Under the pieces are notes generated by a model. The model worked only from the letters and a program-made list of their open reading frames with translations. It searched no databases and was not told where the DNA came from. A stretch of 41,209 nt of DNA, from the NCBI GenBank assembly GCA_044238735.1, contig JBIICS010000007.1, forward strand, positions 1 through 41,209. Direction: 5' to 3'. Positions within the stretch are counted from its first letter, which is position 1, and each line of letters begins with the position of its first letter. Positions 1 through 7,696 of this stretch are shown one piece after another. Position numbers and translations under genes: made by a program. The DNA comes from JBIICS01 sp044238735. Its GTDB lineage: Bacteria > Bacteroidota > Bacteroidia > UBA4408.

Positions 1-755
1 ATGATGGACATGCTAATTTTGTTTTAACCAACAGCAGTTGTAGTCAAACGGGTTTAAATCCTTTTGCGGGAGGGATTAATGATGGACACTCAAATGCTTT
101 AGTGAGAAACACTATATGTAACCAAATCGGACTTAATCCATATGCGGGTGGCATTAGTGATGGCCACGCTAATTTTTCAATCTTAAATTTTATAAGCAAC
201 GATTGTCTTACACTTTTACCAATTAATCTAATCTCATTAAATGTTACTTGTAATAATGACGCTGAAATAGAATGGATAACAGCTTCAGAGGTTAATAATG
301 ATTTTTATACTATAGAAAGAAGTAACAACGATATAACGTGGCATACTATAGCAAAAATAGATGGAGCAGGTTATTCATCTTCTCCAATACATTATAAATT
401 TATTGATTCGTTACCTAATTATGGAACTAATTATTATCGTTTAAAACAAACTGATTTTGATGGAACATCAATTTATTTTAATGCTTTAGCGGTATCTTGT
501 TTAGATGAAGAGAAATCTATACTTACTATTAATCCTAATCCAAGTAGCGGAATTTTTCAAATAAAAGGCCTGCAGGAAAACTCAACAATTACTATTATAA
601 ATGCAATTGGCGAAATTGTAGCTACTAGTAATTGTTCTACTGATAACTGTTTTATAGATATTAAATTTAAATCGGAAGGCATCTATTTTGCCGTTATAAA
701 AAATAATTTAGAAGTTATTACAAAGAAGATTTGTTTGAGTAAAGAATTTAATTAA
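1..755 (+). CDS. 3' end of a secreted repeat protein with a T9SS sorting domain (5'-truncated)
   Basis: The reading frame is open from base 3 back through the window edge, so the true start lies upstream; the first internal ATG at 102 falls inside a repeat and is not a credible start. The visible part opens with two full 26-residue repeats (3-80 and 81-158) and the start of a third at 159. Each unit has the pattern DGHxN, a cysteine about 8 residues later, then GLNPxAGGIx. After the repeats comes a beta-rich region with the WxTxxExNNDFYTIERS and YYRLKQTDFDG pattern common in Bacteroidota secreted proteins. It ends in a T9SS type A sorting domain (INPNPSSGIF, then GIYFAVIKNN and a basic tail). 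The protein is probably exported through Sec and T9SS to the cell surface or medium. Its function is not recognised; the repeat resembles the GGxxDG-type repeats seen in other Bacteroidota cargo proteins. Confidence 0.85.
   Translation, partial: DGHANFVLTNSSCSQTGLNPFAGGINDGHSNALVRNTICNQIGLNPYAGGISDGHANFSILNFISNDCLTLLPINLISLNVTCNNDAEIEWITASEVNNDFYTIERSNNDITWHTIAKIDGAGYSSSPIHYKFIDSLPNYGTNYYRLKQTDFDGTSIYFNALAVSCLDEEKSILTINPNPSSGIFQIKGLQENSTITIINAIGEIVATSNCSTDNCFIDIKFKSEGIYFAVIKNNLEVITKKICLSKEFN
3..170 (+). repeat. 26-residue (78-bp) coding tandem repeat
   Basis: Two complete in-frame units (3-80, 81-158) and the start of a third (159 on) are visible, with an exact 78-bp period. Conserved positions are DGHxN at the start, one Cys in mid-unit, and GLNPxAGGI at the end. 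More units may lie upstream of the window. Confidence 0.85.
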
Positions 756-788
756 TAAATTACTTTTTAATTTCAATTTTACTCCCCT

Positions 789-813
789 CGCTCTCGCTAG
801 TTTAGCGATAGCG
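789..813. repeat. Imperfect palindrome downstream of the truncated cargo gene
   Basis: Bases 789-799 (CGCTCTCGCTA) pair with 803-813 (TAGCGATAGCG) with one mismatch, around a 3-nt loop. It lies 34 bp after a stop codon, so it could end transcription, but there is no following T run. An interspersed palindrome is equally possible. Confidence 0.45.
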
Positions 814-928
814 TAACTTGTGAGTTTATAATATGCAAAGTTTAAAACTTTACATAACCCCAGTAGGCCCCGGTAGTATCAGGTTTTGTAAATTATCCAT
901 ACGAATGGAGATTAAGTAGTGCCAATGA

Positions 929-1124
929 GCAAAGTCCAATTAAGGTATATGAGTTATAAATTAAATTATACAACCGCCCTAAGCCCAACCGCACAAAGGC
1001 CTGGCTTAAGCTTAGCGCGTACTGGGGCAAAGTCCAATTAAGGTATATGAGTTATAAATTAAATTACACAACCGCCCTAAGCCCAAATGCACAAAGGCCT
1101 GGCTTCAGCTTAGCGCGTACCGGG
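929..1124. repeat. Tandem direct repeat, two copies of 98 bp
   Basis: Copy 1 is 929-1026 and copy 2 is 1027-1124; they abut and differ at only a few bases. Both start GCAAAGTCCAATTAAGG and end TTAGCGCGTAC/TYGGG. Within each unit CTAAGC (979-984; 1077-1082) can pair with GCTTAG (1010-1015; 1108-1113), giving a hairpin arm. The function is unknown. Confidence 0.85.
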
Positions 1125-1159
1125 GTATTAAATTTATCACAATATATTTTAAAATTTAG

Positions 1160-1179
1160 ATTCCGGCCTACGCCGGAAT
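1160..1179. repeat. Perfect palindrome, interspersed-repeat type
   Basis: ATTCCGGC (1160-1167), a 4-nt CTAC loop and GCCGGAAT (1172-1179) form a perfect 8-bp stem, followed by GACG. This resembles the short GC-rich palindromic repeats scattered in many bacterial genomes, and it stands out in this AT-rich background. There is no T run, so a terminator is unlikely. Confidence 0.7.
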
Positions 1180-1223
1180 GACGAAGTGGTAATTGTTGAG
1201 AAGTGGGAAAAGGCCTATACCAT

Positions 1224-1273
1224 CGCCCTAAGCCCAACCGCACAAGGCGCTGGTTTTAGCTTAGCGTATTGGG
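1224..1273. repeat. Third, partial and diverged copy of the 98-bp repeat
   Basis: It matches the second half of the unit (975-1026 in copy 1) from CGCCCTAAGCCCAACCGCAC to TATTGGG, with small deletions. CTAAGC (1228-1233) and GCTTAG (1259-1264), the predicted stem arms, are both kept even though the sequence between them has changed. Confidence 0.75.
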
Positions 1274-1405
1274 TAAACGACCAAGTGCAAATTCTTCCTC
1301 GCTTGCGCCACGTATAATATATCCGGGTTATTTGGTTTTAAGAGCGAATAAAATGGAGAATATCAAACGTTTAAACACTTTTTTGTATTAAATTAGTCGA
1401 AGTGT

Positions 1406-3391
1406 ATGTTTTTAAATCTGCCGTCAAATACATCAATCATTGTTAGAATTTGTTTAGTATTCTTAATGATGGTTAATGGTTTAATCGCTCAAGAATTTTC
1501 AGAAGTTTTTAAACAATACGAAAGTGCCGATTATAAGGGTAGGATTAATATAATTAAAGAAACCAAAAATGATTATAAATCAGTTTTGTTTAATGAGTTT
1601 AAAAAAGACTTAATCCAAAAAAAATTACCGACAAATATACCCGAGTTAAACGAACTAAACGAATTTGTAAACTGCATAGTATTATTTCAGGAACATAGAT
1701 ACACCCGGGCTATTCCGGCTATGGTTACTTTACTTTCTCAAAACAAAACATTTAATTTTAATGATAGCGTTCGTTTGTATTCATGCATTATTGAGGGTTT
1801 TGTTGCAATTAATAATATTCCAAAAGCCTTCGAATATCATAATGAAATTAGCGAAATTATTGAGAGTAGAAAGTTAAAACTAAATCCCTGGAAAATTAGT
1901 ATCCCTAAAAGCAGACTCTACGGCGAAATAGGCTTGTATTCGGAAGCAATTAAACAAAACAGATTAGAGTGGTTAAGTACAGATCAATTTTACAAGGACA
2001 ATTGGTTTAATGCAAATTTTCATAATAATCTGGGAGTTTATTTCAATAAATCCAAAAATGCAGACAGTGCTATTGCTGAATTTAATTTGGCTCTTAATTA
2101 TCTTTATAAGGTAAGTAGGAAAAATAATCTGGAAGATCTTTTTTTTATTGGCCTTATTAAAGGGAATATTGCTCAGTCCTACATGCTTCTTAATCGATAC
2201 AATGAAGCAGTTCCGCTTTTAAAACAAGATGTTTGCTGGAGTATTAAAAAAGGAGATTACTTAAATGCTGTAATCAGCTCTAACGAATTAGCCAGTTGCT
2301 TTATGAAGTTGAATGAACTGGATCTTGCTTTTCGTTATATTGATACTGCTGCCAATTTATTGAAGGGAAAAGAAGATATTATGCCTTTAGTTCAAAATAA
2401 AAAACTATTGGCCGAGTGGAATTTATTGAAGGGAAATGAAAAGGATGCTGCTTCATTGTTCCGAGATTTGGTTGGTTTAAAGGATTCTTTTATTAACATC
2501 GAAAAAGAGAGTCAGATCATTAACCAACAAGTTACCTATGCTGTAAAGCAGAAAGAAGATGAGATAGAACAAAAGAATAATCTTTTAAAAAGGAATGAGC
2601 TGCTTCTGGAGAAGCAGGGCAACCAAAAACTAGTTTTAATTCAAACAATAGTTTTTTTATTAATTCTATTGCTCATGTTTATTTATTTGTACACACGATT
2701 AAAGAATAATCAAAAGGTTTTAATTGAAAAGAATAGTGAGATACTTACTAAGAATATAATTATACAGGATTCCCTTAAAGAGAAGGAGGCCTTGTTAAAA
2801 GAAGTCCATCACCGGGTTAAAAACAACTTGCAAATAATTTCTAGTCTCTTAAACATTCAGGCTTCTAAATCAAATAATCAGGAAGTTATAGAGGAATTAA
2901 ATGAATCCAAGCAACGTATTCTGAGTATAGCGCTTACCCACGAATTTATTTATAAATCGGGCACTTTAGCTTATATACAAATGCCTGATTATTTGGAACA
3001 GCTTATAGAGCAGCTTAAATATCTTTTTAATTCCGAAAAAAATAGAATAAATGTATTCTTAAATATTGAAATGGTAGCTTTTGAAATGGATGTAGCATTG
3101 CCTATTGGCTTAATGGTTAATGAAATTGTGTCTAATTCTTTTAAGCATGCTTTTGACTCCGAAGGAGGAGAGATCCACGTGCAAATGACAAGAAATGAAA
3201 CTCAGTTTTGTTTGACGCTCTCTGACAATGGGAAAGGTTTCGATCCTAGCAAAAGAAACGAAATCGAAAGTAATCATATAGGTTTGGAATTAATTGATTC
3301 ACTGGTGGATCAGATTAACGGTAATATTAACATGCATAATGTTAAAGGAACTACTTTTGAAATATTTTTTAATTCCTCGCGTTTTAAGTAA
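1406..3391 (+). CDS. TPR-containing membrane sensor histidine kinase (HisKA_2 type)
   Basis: The protein has a hydrophobic N-terminal signal or anchor (about residues 8-28) and a helical TPR-like region to about 365. A coiled coil follows, then one membrane span at about 409-431, a second short coil and a cytoplasmic kinase. The dimerisation/phosphoacceptor box is EVHHRVKNNLQ at 466-476, the HisKA_2 signature, with His 468/469 as candidate phosphoacceptors. The ATPase domain has its N box around Asn 572 (NEIVSNSFKHAF) and DNGKGF at 607-612, so the catalytic core looks intact. The TPR part would be extracytoplasmic and may sense a protein or envelope signal. No response regulator is adjacent, so the partner must be encoded elsewhere. 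No PAS or receiver domain is present. Confidence 0.9.
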   Translation: MFLNLPSNTSIIVRICLVFLMMVNGLIAQEFSEVFKQYESADYKGRINIIKETKNDYKSVLFNEFKKDLIQKKLPTNIPELNELNEFVNCIVLFQEHRYTRAIPAMVTLLSQNKTFNFNDSVRLYSCIIEGFVAINNIPKAFEYHNEISEIIESRKLKLNPWKISIPKSRLYGEIGLYSEAIKQNRLEWLSTDQFYKDNWFNANFHNNLGVYFNKSKNADSAIAEFNLALNYLYKVSRKNNLEDLFFIGLIKGNIAQSYMLLNRYNEAVPLLKQDVCWSIKKGDYLNAVISSNELASCFMKLNELDLAFRYIDTAANLLKGKEDIMPLVQNKKLLAEWNLLKGNEKDAASLFRDLVGLKDSFINIEKESQIINQQVTYAVKQKEDEIEQKNNLLKRNELLLEKQGNQKLVLIQTIVFLLILLLMFIYLYTRLKNNQKVLIEKNSEILTKNIIIQDSLKEKEALLKEVHHRVKNNLQIISSLLNIQASKSNNQEVIEELNESKQRILSIALTHEFIYKSGTLAYIQMPDYLEQLIEQLKYLFNSEKNRINVFLNIEMVAFEMDVALPIGLMVNEIVSNSFKHAFDSEGGEIHVQMTRNETQFCLTLSDNGKGFDPSKRNEIESNHIGLELIDSLVDQINGNINMHNVKGTTFEIFFNSSRFK

Positions 3392-3612
3392 TTCATTTTA
3401 CCACTTAGTAAATTCGGAAAAAGTTTGCGCCTATTAAGGTCCTAAATTATTTCTTATAAATGTATCCGCTTTCGGCCTTTTTAAAACATCTTGTTAATTA
3501 ATCAAGTTTATGGAATGGTTAATTCTTTTTTAAACGCTATACAAAGGTGACTTTACAATCATTATTTTAAAAAATTAATTAGGACATCAACATTTTGTTA
3601 AAACTCTTTCGC

Positions 3613-4707
3613 CTATTCTATCCATAATTTAGCTTGATAGAGTCCGTTGTTGTTATATACGCGTATAAGAACAATATTATTTTTATATGCTTCCAGATTA
3701 ATTGACAATTCGTTGCTTTGTAAAAGTTTTCTCCCGTCTAATGCAAACACTTCTGTTTTATTATGATTACTTTGAACCAAATGATGTTGAAGCAGCTTAA
3801 TAGGAACTTCTTTTTCTAAATTACGGGTGGCAGTATTTACGCAGCTGCTTAAAAAAGTACTATAGTTATTGGGTCGTAAATTGCTATCAAAAAAATTATC
3901 CAGTGCAAAGTTGTTATTTTTAAATTGACCTTCAAGAAAGGAAAGCAATAAATGTCTAACTGTTGCGGTTGCGCTGTCCCGACCCATACTTCCAACGGGC
4001 TGCGCGGTGTTAACGTAATTGCCAAATCCGCCATGATGAAGGCCTTCTACTATCACAAACGATTTACAGGTGGTTCCGGTAAAAGAATCATAGCCTGTTC
4101 TGCATTGCGCAGGTGTGCTGGCATCGTCTTCGGAGCCGGCAAGGTCTAAAAGTTTACCATTAAATACACCAACGTTAGTGGGTGGAAAGGTGGAAGGATA
4201 GGAGGCAAATAGAACCATGCCCTGCACCTTGTTTGGATAAGCGGCAATATACGAAGAGGCATGAATACCACCGTTACTGTGACCGCCAATAATTATTCGG
4301 TTTGTATCGGCTGTTGTATGCATCCAATGCTGACTATTTCTGGAATTGGTATAAACCCAGTTTACAGCCGAATTAAAATTAGTACTGGAAGGAAATCCAC
4401 CGGTTGTAATATCCAAAACTAAAACTACGTAACCCCATGAGGCCAAGTGCTTCGTATATAAATCGTAACTATGAACATTAATGGCAGATTGAAAAAAGCC
4501 GTTAGCGCCGGGATGAAATATCATAACCGGAAGTGAACCCGAAGAGCCAATAGGTTTATAAATCATAAACTTTGGGTTAGTGCTATAACTACTGTCAACC
4601 TGAACAGTGTAGGGGCCTGAAGTATTGTATACAGAATAACGGGGATCAATTTGCGCCCATGTATTTATAAAGACAAAGGCAAGTATGGTGAGTAAAAAAA
4701 GTTTCAT
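3613..4707 (-). CDS. Secreted alpha/beta hydrolase (polyester-hydrolase/dienelactone-hydrolase-like) with a T9SS-like tail
   Basis: A signal peptide (about residues 1-18, ending TWAQ) is followed by an alpha/beta-hydrolase domain. An oxyanion-hole HPGANG lies at 65-70 and the nucleophile elbow GHSNGG has Ser 144. Candidate acid residues are Asp 194/195 in GSEDDAS and the catalytic His lies at 224/225 in GLHHGGFG. The arrangement resembles secreted lipases and cutinase-like or PET-hydrolase-like enzymes, but the substrate cannot be told. The last ~70 residues (VFALDGRKLLQ, then VLIRVYNNNGLYQAKLWIE) look like a diverged T9SS type A sorting domain, suggesting surface attachment or release. It converges on the histidine kinase with 221 bp between, where nothing else is seen. 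Confidence 0.82.
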   Translation of the reverse strand: MKLFLLTILAFVFINTWAQIDPRYSVYNTSGPYTVQVDSSYSTNPKFMIYKPIGSSGSLPVMIFHPGANGFFQSAINVHSYDLYTKHLASWGYVVLVLDITTGGFPSSTNFNSAVNWVYTNSRNSQHWMHTTADTNRIIIGGHSNGGIHASSYIAAYPNKVQGMVLFASYPSTFPPTNVGVFNGKLLDLAGSEDDASTPAQCRTGYDSFTGTTCKSFVIVEGLHHGGFGNYVNTAQPVGSMGRDSATATVRHLLLSFLEGQFKNNNFALDNFFDSNLRPNNYSTFLSSCVNTATRNLEKEVPIKLLQHHLVQSNHNKTEVFALDGRKLLQSNELSINLEAYKNNIVLIRVYNNNGLYQAKLWIE

Positions 4708-4727
4708 AAGTATAATTTTAATGGTCG

Positions 4728-4735
4728 CAAACTTA
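4728..4735 (-). promoter_or_regulatory. Possible -7 box for the secreted hydrolase
   Basis: Read on the minus strand this is TAAGTTTG, matching the Bacteroidota -7 consensus TAnnTTTG, 20 bp upstream of the ATG. No well-spaced TTG (-33) element is visible, so the call is tentative. Confidence 0.35.
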
Positions 4736-4808
4736 TTTTAAAATCTTTCAAAAAAAACACTTCGATTTTTTTTATAAATAAGTCAAAGAAAAGGGATCAT
4801 TAAAATTT

Positions 4809-5162
4809 TTATAAGAATTTATGTTGTATCTCCAGAACTCTGTATTTAACAATTTTGGTGATTAAAGTTTTAGGTAATTTTTTTAACGGAAACTGAATAG
4901 CTCCTTTAGAGGTTTTATATTTTGTTAATTCTTCTTTAAAATGAATAATTGCTGAAGGAGTTGGGTAAAAACCGATATGATTTTTATAGGCGGCAAAATG
5001 CACTAAATTAACGTGTAAAAAAAAGGTGGGCATTCCGTATTTAAAGCATTCGATTGCTTGGGGAGCAGATTTTTGAATAATTATTCTCATTTCTTTTAAA
5101 AGATCCTGCGTTTGGAGAGGAAACTGTTTAACATAACTTTCAAAATCATTCGGTAAGCTCAT
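4809..5162 (-). CDS. DUF1801 (YdhG-like) domain protein
   Basis: This is a small single-domain soluble protein of 117 residues. It carries the DUF1801 pattern: an N-terminal helix with LLKEMRIIIQKSAPQAIE, then CFKYGMPTFF, then HIGFYPTPSAIIHF, and a C-terminal LPKTLITKIVKYRV. The length is usual for the family. Proteins of this group are often annotated as iron-chaperone-like, but no biochemical role can be read here. It is monocistronic: 101 bp separate it from the hydrolase downstream and it diverges from tRNA-Ser. Confidence 0.85.
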   Translation of the reverse strand: MSLPNDFESYVKQFPLQTQDLLKEMRIIIQKSAPQAIECFKYGMPTFFLHVNLVHFAAYKNHIGFYPTPSAIIHFKEELTKYKTSKGAIQFPLKKLPKTLITKIVKYRVLEIQHKFL

Positions 5163-5217
5163 CTGTCTAATTTATAGAAAACTAAGTAATAATAGCATAA
5201 TGCTCAGTAATTTTTAT

Positions 5218-5225
5218 TATTTTTG
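5218..5225 (+). promoter_or_regulatory. Possible -7 box for tRNA-Ser
   Basis: TATTTTTG fits TAnnTTTG and ends 11 bp before the first base of the tRNA, a sensible distance for a short leader. No clear -33 TTG was found. Confidence 0.4.
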
Positions 5226-5236
5226 GCCGCTCTGTT

Positions 5237-5324
5237 GGAGACTTGTCCGAGTGGTTGAAGGAGCACGCCTGGAAAGTGTGTATACCTCAAAAGGGTATCG
5301 AGGGTTCGAATCCCTCAGTCTCCG
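5237..5324 (+). tRNA. tRNA-Ser (anticodon GGA)
   Basis: The cloverleaf can be folded by eye. The acceptor stem GGAGACT (5237-5243) pairs with AGTCTCC (5317-5323), with discriminator G at 5324. The anticodon stem CACGC/GTGTG (5264-5268, 5276-5280) frames the loop CTGGAAA with anticodon GGA at 5271-5273. A long class II variable arm lies at 5281-5299 (ATACC/GGGTAT). The T arm is GAGGG/CCCTC around TTCGAAT (5300-5316). CCA is not encoded. It reads UCC and UCU codons. Confidence 0.97.
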
Positions 5325-5350
5325 CATCATTTCTAACAGGAAATTAGTTA

Positions 5351-5386
5351 AAACCTCTGACCTTTATAATTCAGAGGTTTTTTTAT
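5351..5386 (+). terminator. Rho-independent terminator after tRNA-Ser
   Basis: AAACCTCTGA (5351-5360) pairs perfectly with TCAGAGGTTT (5371-5380) around a 10-nt loop, and a T run follows. It starts 26 bp past the tRNA 3' end. Confidence 0.85.
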
Positions 5387-5514
5387 TAATCAAATGCGGT
5401 GCTAAAAATTCCCTTAAATGATACATGTATATTACCACGGTGAGGTTCTAGATAAAATGCCTAAATGGTTTGCTTGTTTCGTTTTGTTTGCATGGGGGTG
5501 ATGTTTACAAATAA

Positions 5515-7557
5515 TTACTTGATAATACTTCCATTATCTGCCGAAATTACCGGTGAAACGAGAGTTAATTCCCCTTGCAGATTTTCAGCCATTAATATCA
5601 TTCCCTTCGATTCTATTCCTTTTATTTTTCGGGGAGCCAGATTAACTAGTATGCTTACTTGTTTACCAATTATATCTTCGGGTTTATAAAATTGAGCAAT
5701 TCCGGAAACAACTGTTCTTTTGTCGATTCCGGTATCAATAGTTAGTTGTAACAATTTATCTGCTTTCGGAACTTTAACAGCATCCAATACAGTTCCTACA
5801 CGTATATCCATCTTAGTAAACTCATCGAACGTTATAATGTCTTTTTGAGGTAAAACTGTTTGGGAGGCCATTTCATTTTTCTTCTTCGAATCAGTCAATT
5901 TGTTTAGTTGACTTTGTATGGCTTCATCTTCAATTTTATCAAAAAGTAAAAATGCTTCACCTAATTGATGCCCATCAGATAATAGATTGGTTTTAGCTGC
6001 ACTTTTCCAATCGAGGCCCTTAAAGTTTAACATTTGGCGAAGTTTTGAAGCGCTAAAAGGCATAAAGGGTTCCATTACAATGCTTAAAGATGCACATATT
6101 TGTAAGGATACATTTAATATGGTTTTTACTCTTTCCTCGTCAGTTTTAATTAGTTTCCAGGGCTCTGTATCGGCCAGGTATTTATTACCAACCCGTGCCA
6201 GGTTCATCATAGCTGATAAACCGTCTCTAAACTTAAATTGCTCTAACGGTTGTGCTATAGTCGCTGGTGCCCTTTCAATTTCAGATAACACTGCTAAATC
6301 ATCTTTAGTATAAATTTCAGATTTGGGTACAATACCATTGTAATATTTTTGTGTGAGTACTAAAGTTCTGTTCACAAAGTTTCCTAAAATAGCCACCAAT
6401 TCACTATTGTTTCGCGTTTGAAAGTCTTTCCAGGTAAAGTCATTGTCTTTACTTTCGGGCGCATTAGCGCAAAGGGTATAACGCAATACATCCTGTTTAT
6501 CTTTAAAATCTGTAAGATATTCGTGTAGCCATACAGCCCAGTTCCGCGAAGTAGATATTTTATCTCCTTCCAGATTTAAAAATTCGTTTGCCGGAACATT
6601 GTCAGCTACAATAAAGCCTCCGTGCTCCATTAACATAGCCGGAAAAATAATACAATGGAAAACGATATTATCTTTCCCAATAAAATGGATTAAGCGCGAT
6701 TCTTTATCCATCCAATAATCTTTCCAATTATCCGGTAAAAGTTCTTTAGTTGCGCTAATGTAACCAATAGGAGCGTCAAACCATACATACAATACTTTTC
6801 CATCTGCACCCTCAACAGGTACCGGAACACCCCAGTCTAAATCACGTGTCATGGCTCTGGGTTGAAGTCCGTCGCCGGCATCTAACCAGCTTCTGCATTG
6901 CCCGTATACATTAGATTTCCAATCCTTATGCAGCTCCAGGTAATTGGATATTTTTGGCTGTAGTTTATCTAAAGGCAAGAACCAGTTTTTGGTTTGTTTT
7001 AATATTGGTTTTGAACCCGACAAGGTGCTTTTCGGGTTAATTAAATCGGTTGGATTTAGTGAGGTGCCACATTTTTCGCATTGATCACCGTATGCGTTTT
7101 CATTTCCACATTTAGGACATGTTCCTGTTATATAACGATCGGCTAAAAATTGTTTAGCTTCTTCATCGTAATATTGTTCGGTTACCTGCTCGGTAAATGA
7201 ACCTTTTTCATATAAAGTTTTAAAGAATTCGGAGGCGGTATCTTGATGAATTTTACTGGAGGTTCTGGAGTAAATATCAAATGAAATTCCAAACTCTTTA
7301 AATGCATCACCCATAATTTTATGGTATTTGTCTACCACCTGTTGAGGGGTAATTCCTTCTTTTTTGGCTTTAATGGTTATGGGTACTCCATGTTCATCGG
7401 AGCCGCAAATAAATTTTACATCTTTTCCGCAAAGCCTTAAATATCTAACATAAATATCGGAAGGCAGATAACAGCCGGCCAAATGGCCTATATGAACAGG
7501 TCCGTTAGCATAAGGTAATGCCGCTGTAACCAGGGTGCGTTTAAAATGGATGCTCAC
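5515..7557 (-). CDS. metG: Methionyl-tRNA synthetase with C-terminal tRNA-binding domain
   Basis: The enzyme charges tRNA-Met with methionine in the cytoplasm. The class I signatures are present: HIGH at residues 22-25 (after PYANGPV) and KISTS at 333-337, the KMSKS-loop equivalent. A zinc knuckle has Cys 147, 150, 160 and 163 (CPKC, CEKC). The last ~105 residues, from FDEFTKMDIRVGTV, form the EMAPII/Trbp111-like OB-fold tRNA-binding domain, so this is the long two-domain MetG form at 680 residues. The start gives the usual short N-terminus before the TLVTAALPYANG strand. It is monocistronic, divergent from gmd and convergent with tRNA-Ser. Confidence 0.97.
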   Translation of the reverse strand: MSIHFKRTLVTAALPYANGPVHIGHLAGCYLPSDIYVRYLRLCGKDVKFICGSDEHGVPITIKAKKEGITPQQVVDKYHKIMGDAFKEFGISFDIYSRTSSKIHQDTASEFFKTLYEKGSFTEQVTEQYYDEEAKQFLADRYITGTCPKCGNENAYGDQCEKCGTSLNPTDLINPKSTLSGSKPILKQTKNWFLPLDKLQPKISNYLELHKDWKSNVYGQCRSWLDAGDGLQPRAMTRDLDWGVPVPVEGADGKVLYVWFDAPIGYISATKELLPDNWKDYWMDKESRLIHFIGKDNIVFHCIIFPAMLMEHGGFIVADNVPANEFLNLEGDKISTSRNWAVWLHEYLTDFKDKQDVLRYTLCANAPESKDNDFTWKDFQTRNNSELVAILGNFVNRTLVLTQKYYNGIVPKSEIYTKDDLAVLSEIERAPATIAQPLEQFKFRDGLSAMMNLARVGNKYLADTEPWKLIKTDEERVKTILNVSLQICASLSIVMEPFMPFSASKLRQMLNFKGLDWKSAAKTNLLSDGHQLGEAFLLFDKIEDEAIQSQLNKLTDSKKKNEMASQTVLPQKDIITFDEFTKMDIRVGTVLDAVKVPKADKLLQLTIDTGIDKRTVVSGIAQFYKPEDIIGKQVSILVNLAPRKIKGIESKGMILMAENLQGELTLVSPVISADNGSIIK

Positions 7558-7577
7558 TTTGTTTATAATTTAGGATG

Positions 7578-7585
7578 CAAATGTA
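7578..7585 (-). promoter_or_regulatory. metG: Possible -7 box for metG
   Basis: Minus-strand TACATTTG matches TAnnTTTG about 20 bp upstream of the metG ATG, inside the 139-bp divergent region shared with gmd. No clear -33 element is visible. Confidence 0.4.
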
Positions 7586-7696
7586 CTATTTTCAAGGGTT
7601 TAAGTGCTCGGTTTTTTGTTTTTTGAGTGTTGAAGAAGCTGAAAAAATTATGTTGGATAACGTTAATATTTTGTAAATTAGGGGGTTATTAAAAAT

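Larger units (their letters stand above)
756..1405. other. Gene-free region of 650 bp rich in repeats
   Basis: No convincing open reading frame lies here on either strand. It holds the 789-813 palindrome, two tandem 98-bp repeats (929-1124), a perfect palindrome at 1160-1179 and a third partial repeat copy (1224-1273). The 98-bp period is not a multiple of three, so the repeats are not coding. The last ~100 bp before the kinase start (1406) should hold its promoter, but I see no clear TAnnTTTG box there. Confidence 0.7.

Noticed and set aside
102..755. ATG at 102 as the true start of the first gene
   Set aside because: The frame stays open to base 3 and the repeats continue upstream of this ATG; no signal peptide follows it.
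929..1273. Possible CRISPR array
   Set aside because: The units are 98 bp, abut without unique spacers and number fewer than three; no cas genes are present.
756..1405. Possible decayed gene or transposase remnant
   Set aside because: Frames are broken by many stops, the repeat period is not a multiple of three and no recognisable protein fragment was found.
3952..4149. Plus-strand frame opposite the secreted hydrolase
   Set aside because: It is antisense to a conserved catalytic region, and the coding pattern belongs to the hydrolase strand.
5200..5421. Plus-strand open frame of 73 codons across the tRNA-Ser gene
   Set aside because: It runs straight through a well-formed tRNA and its terminator; the peptide has no family features.
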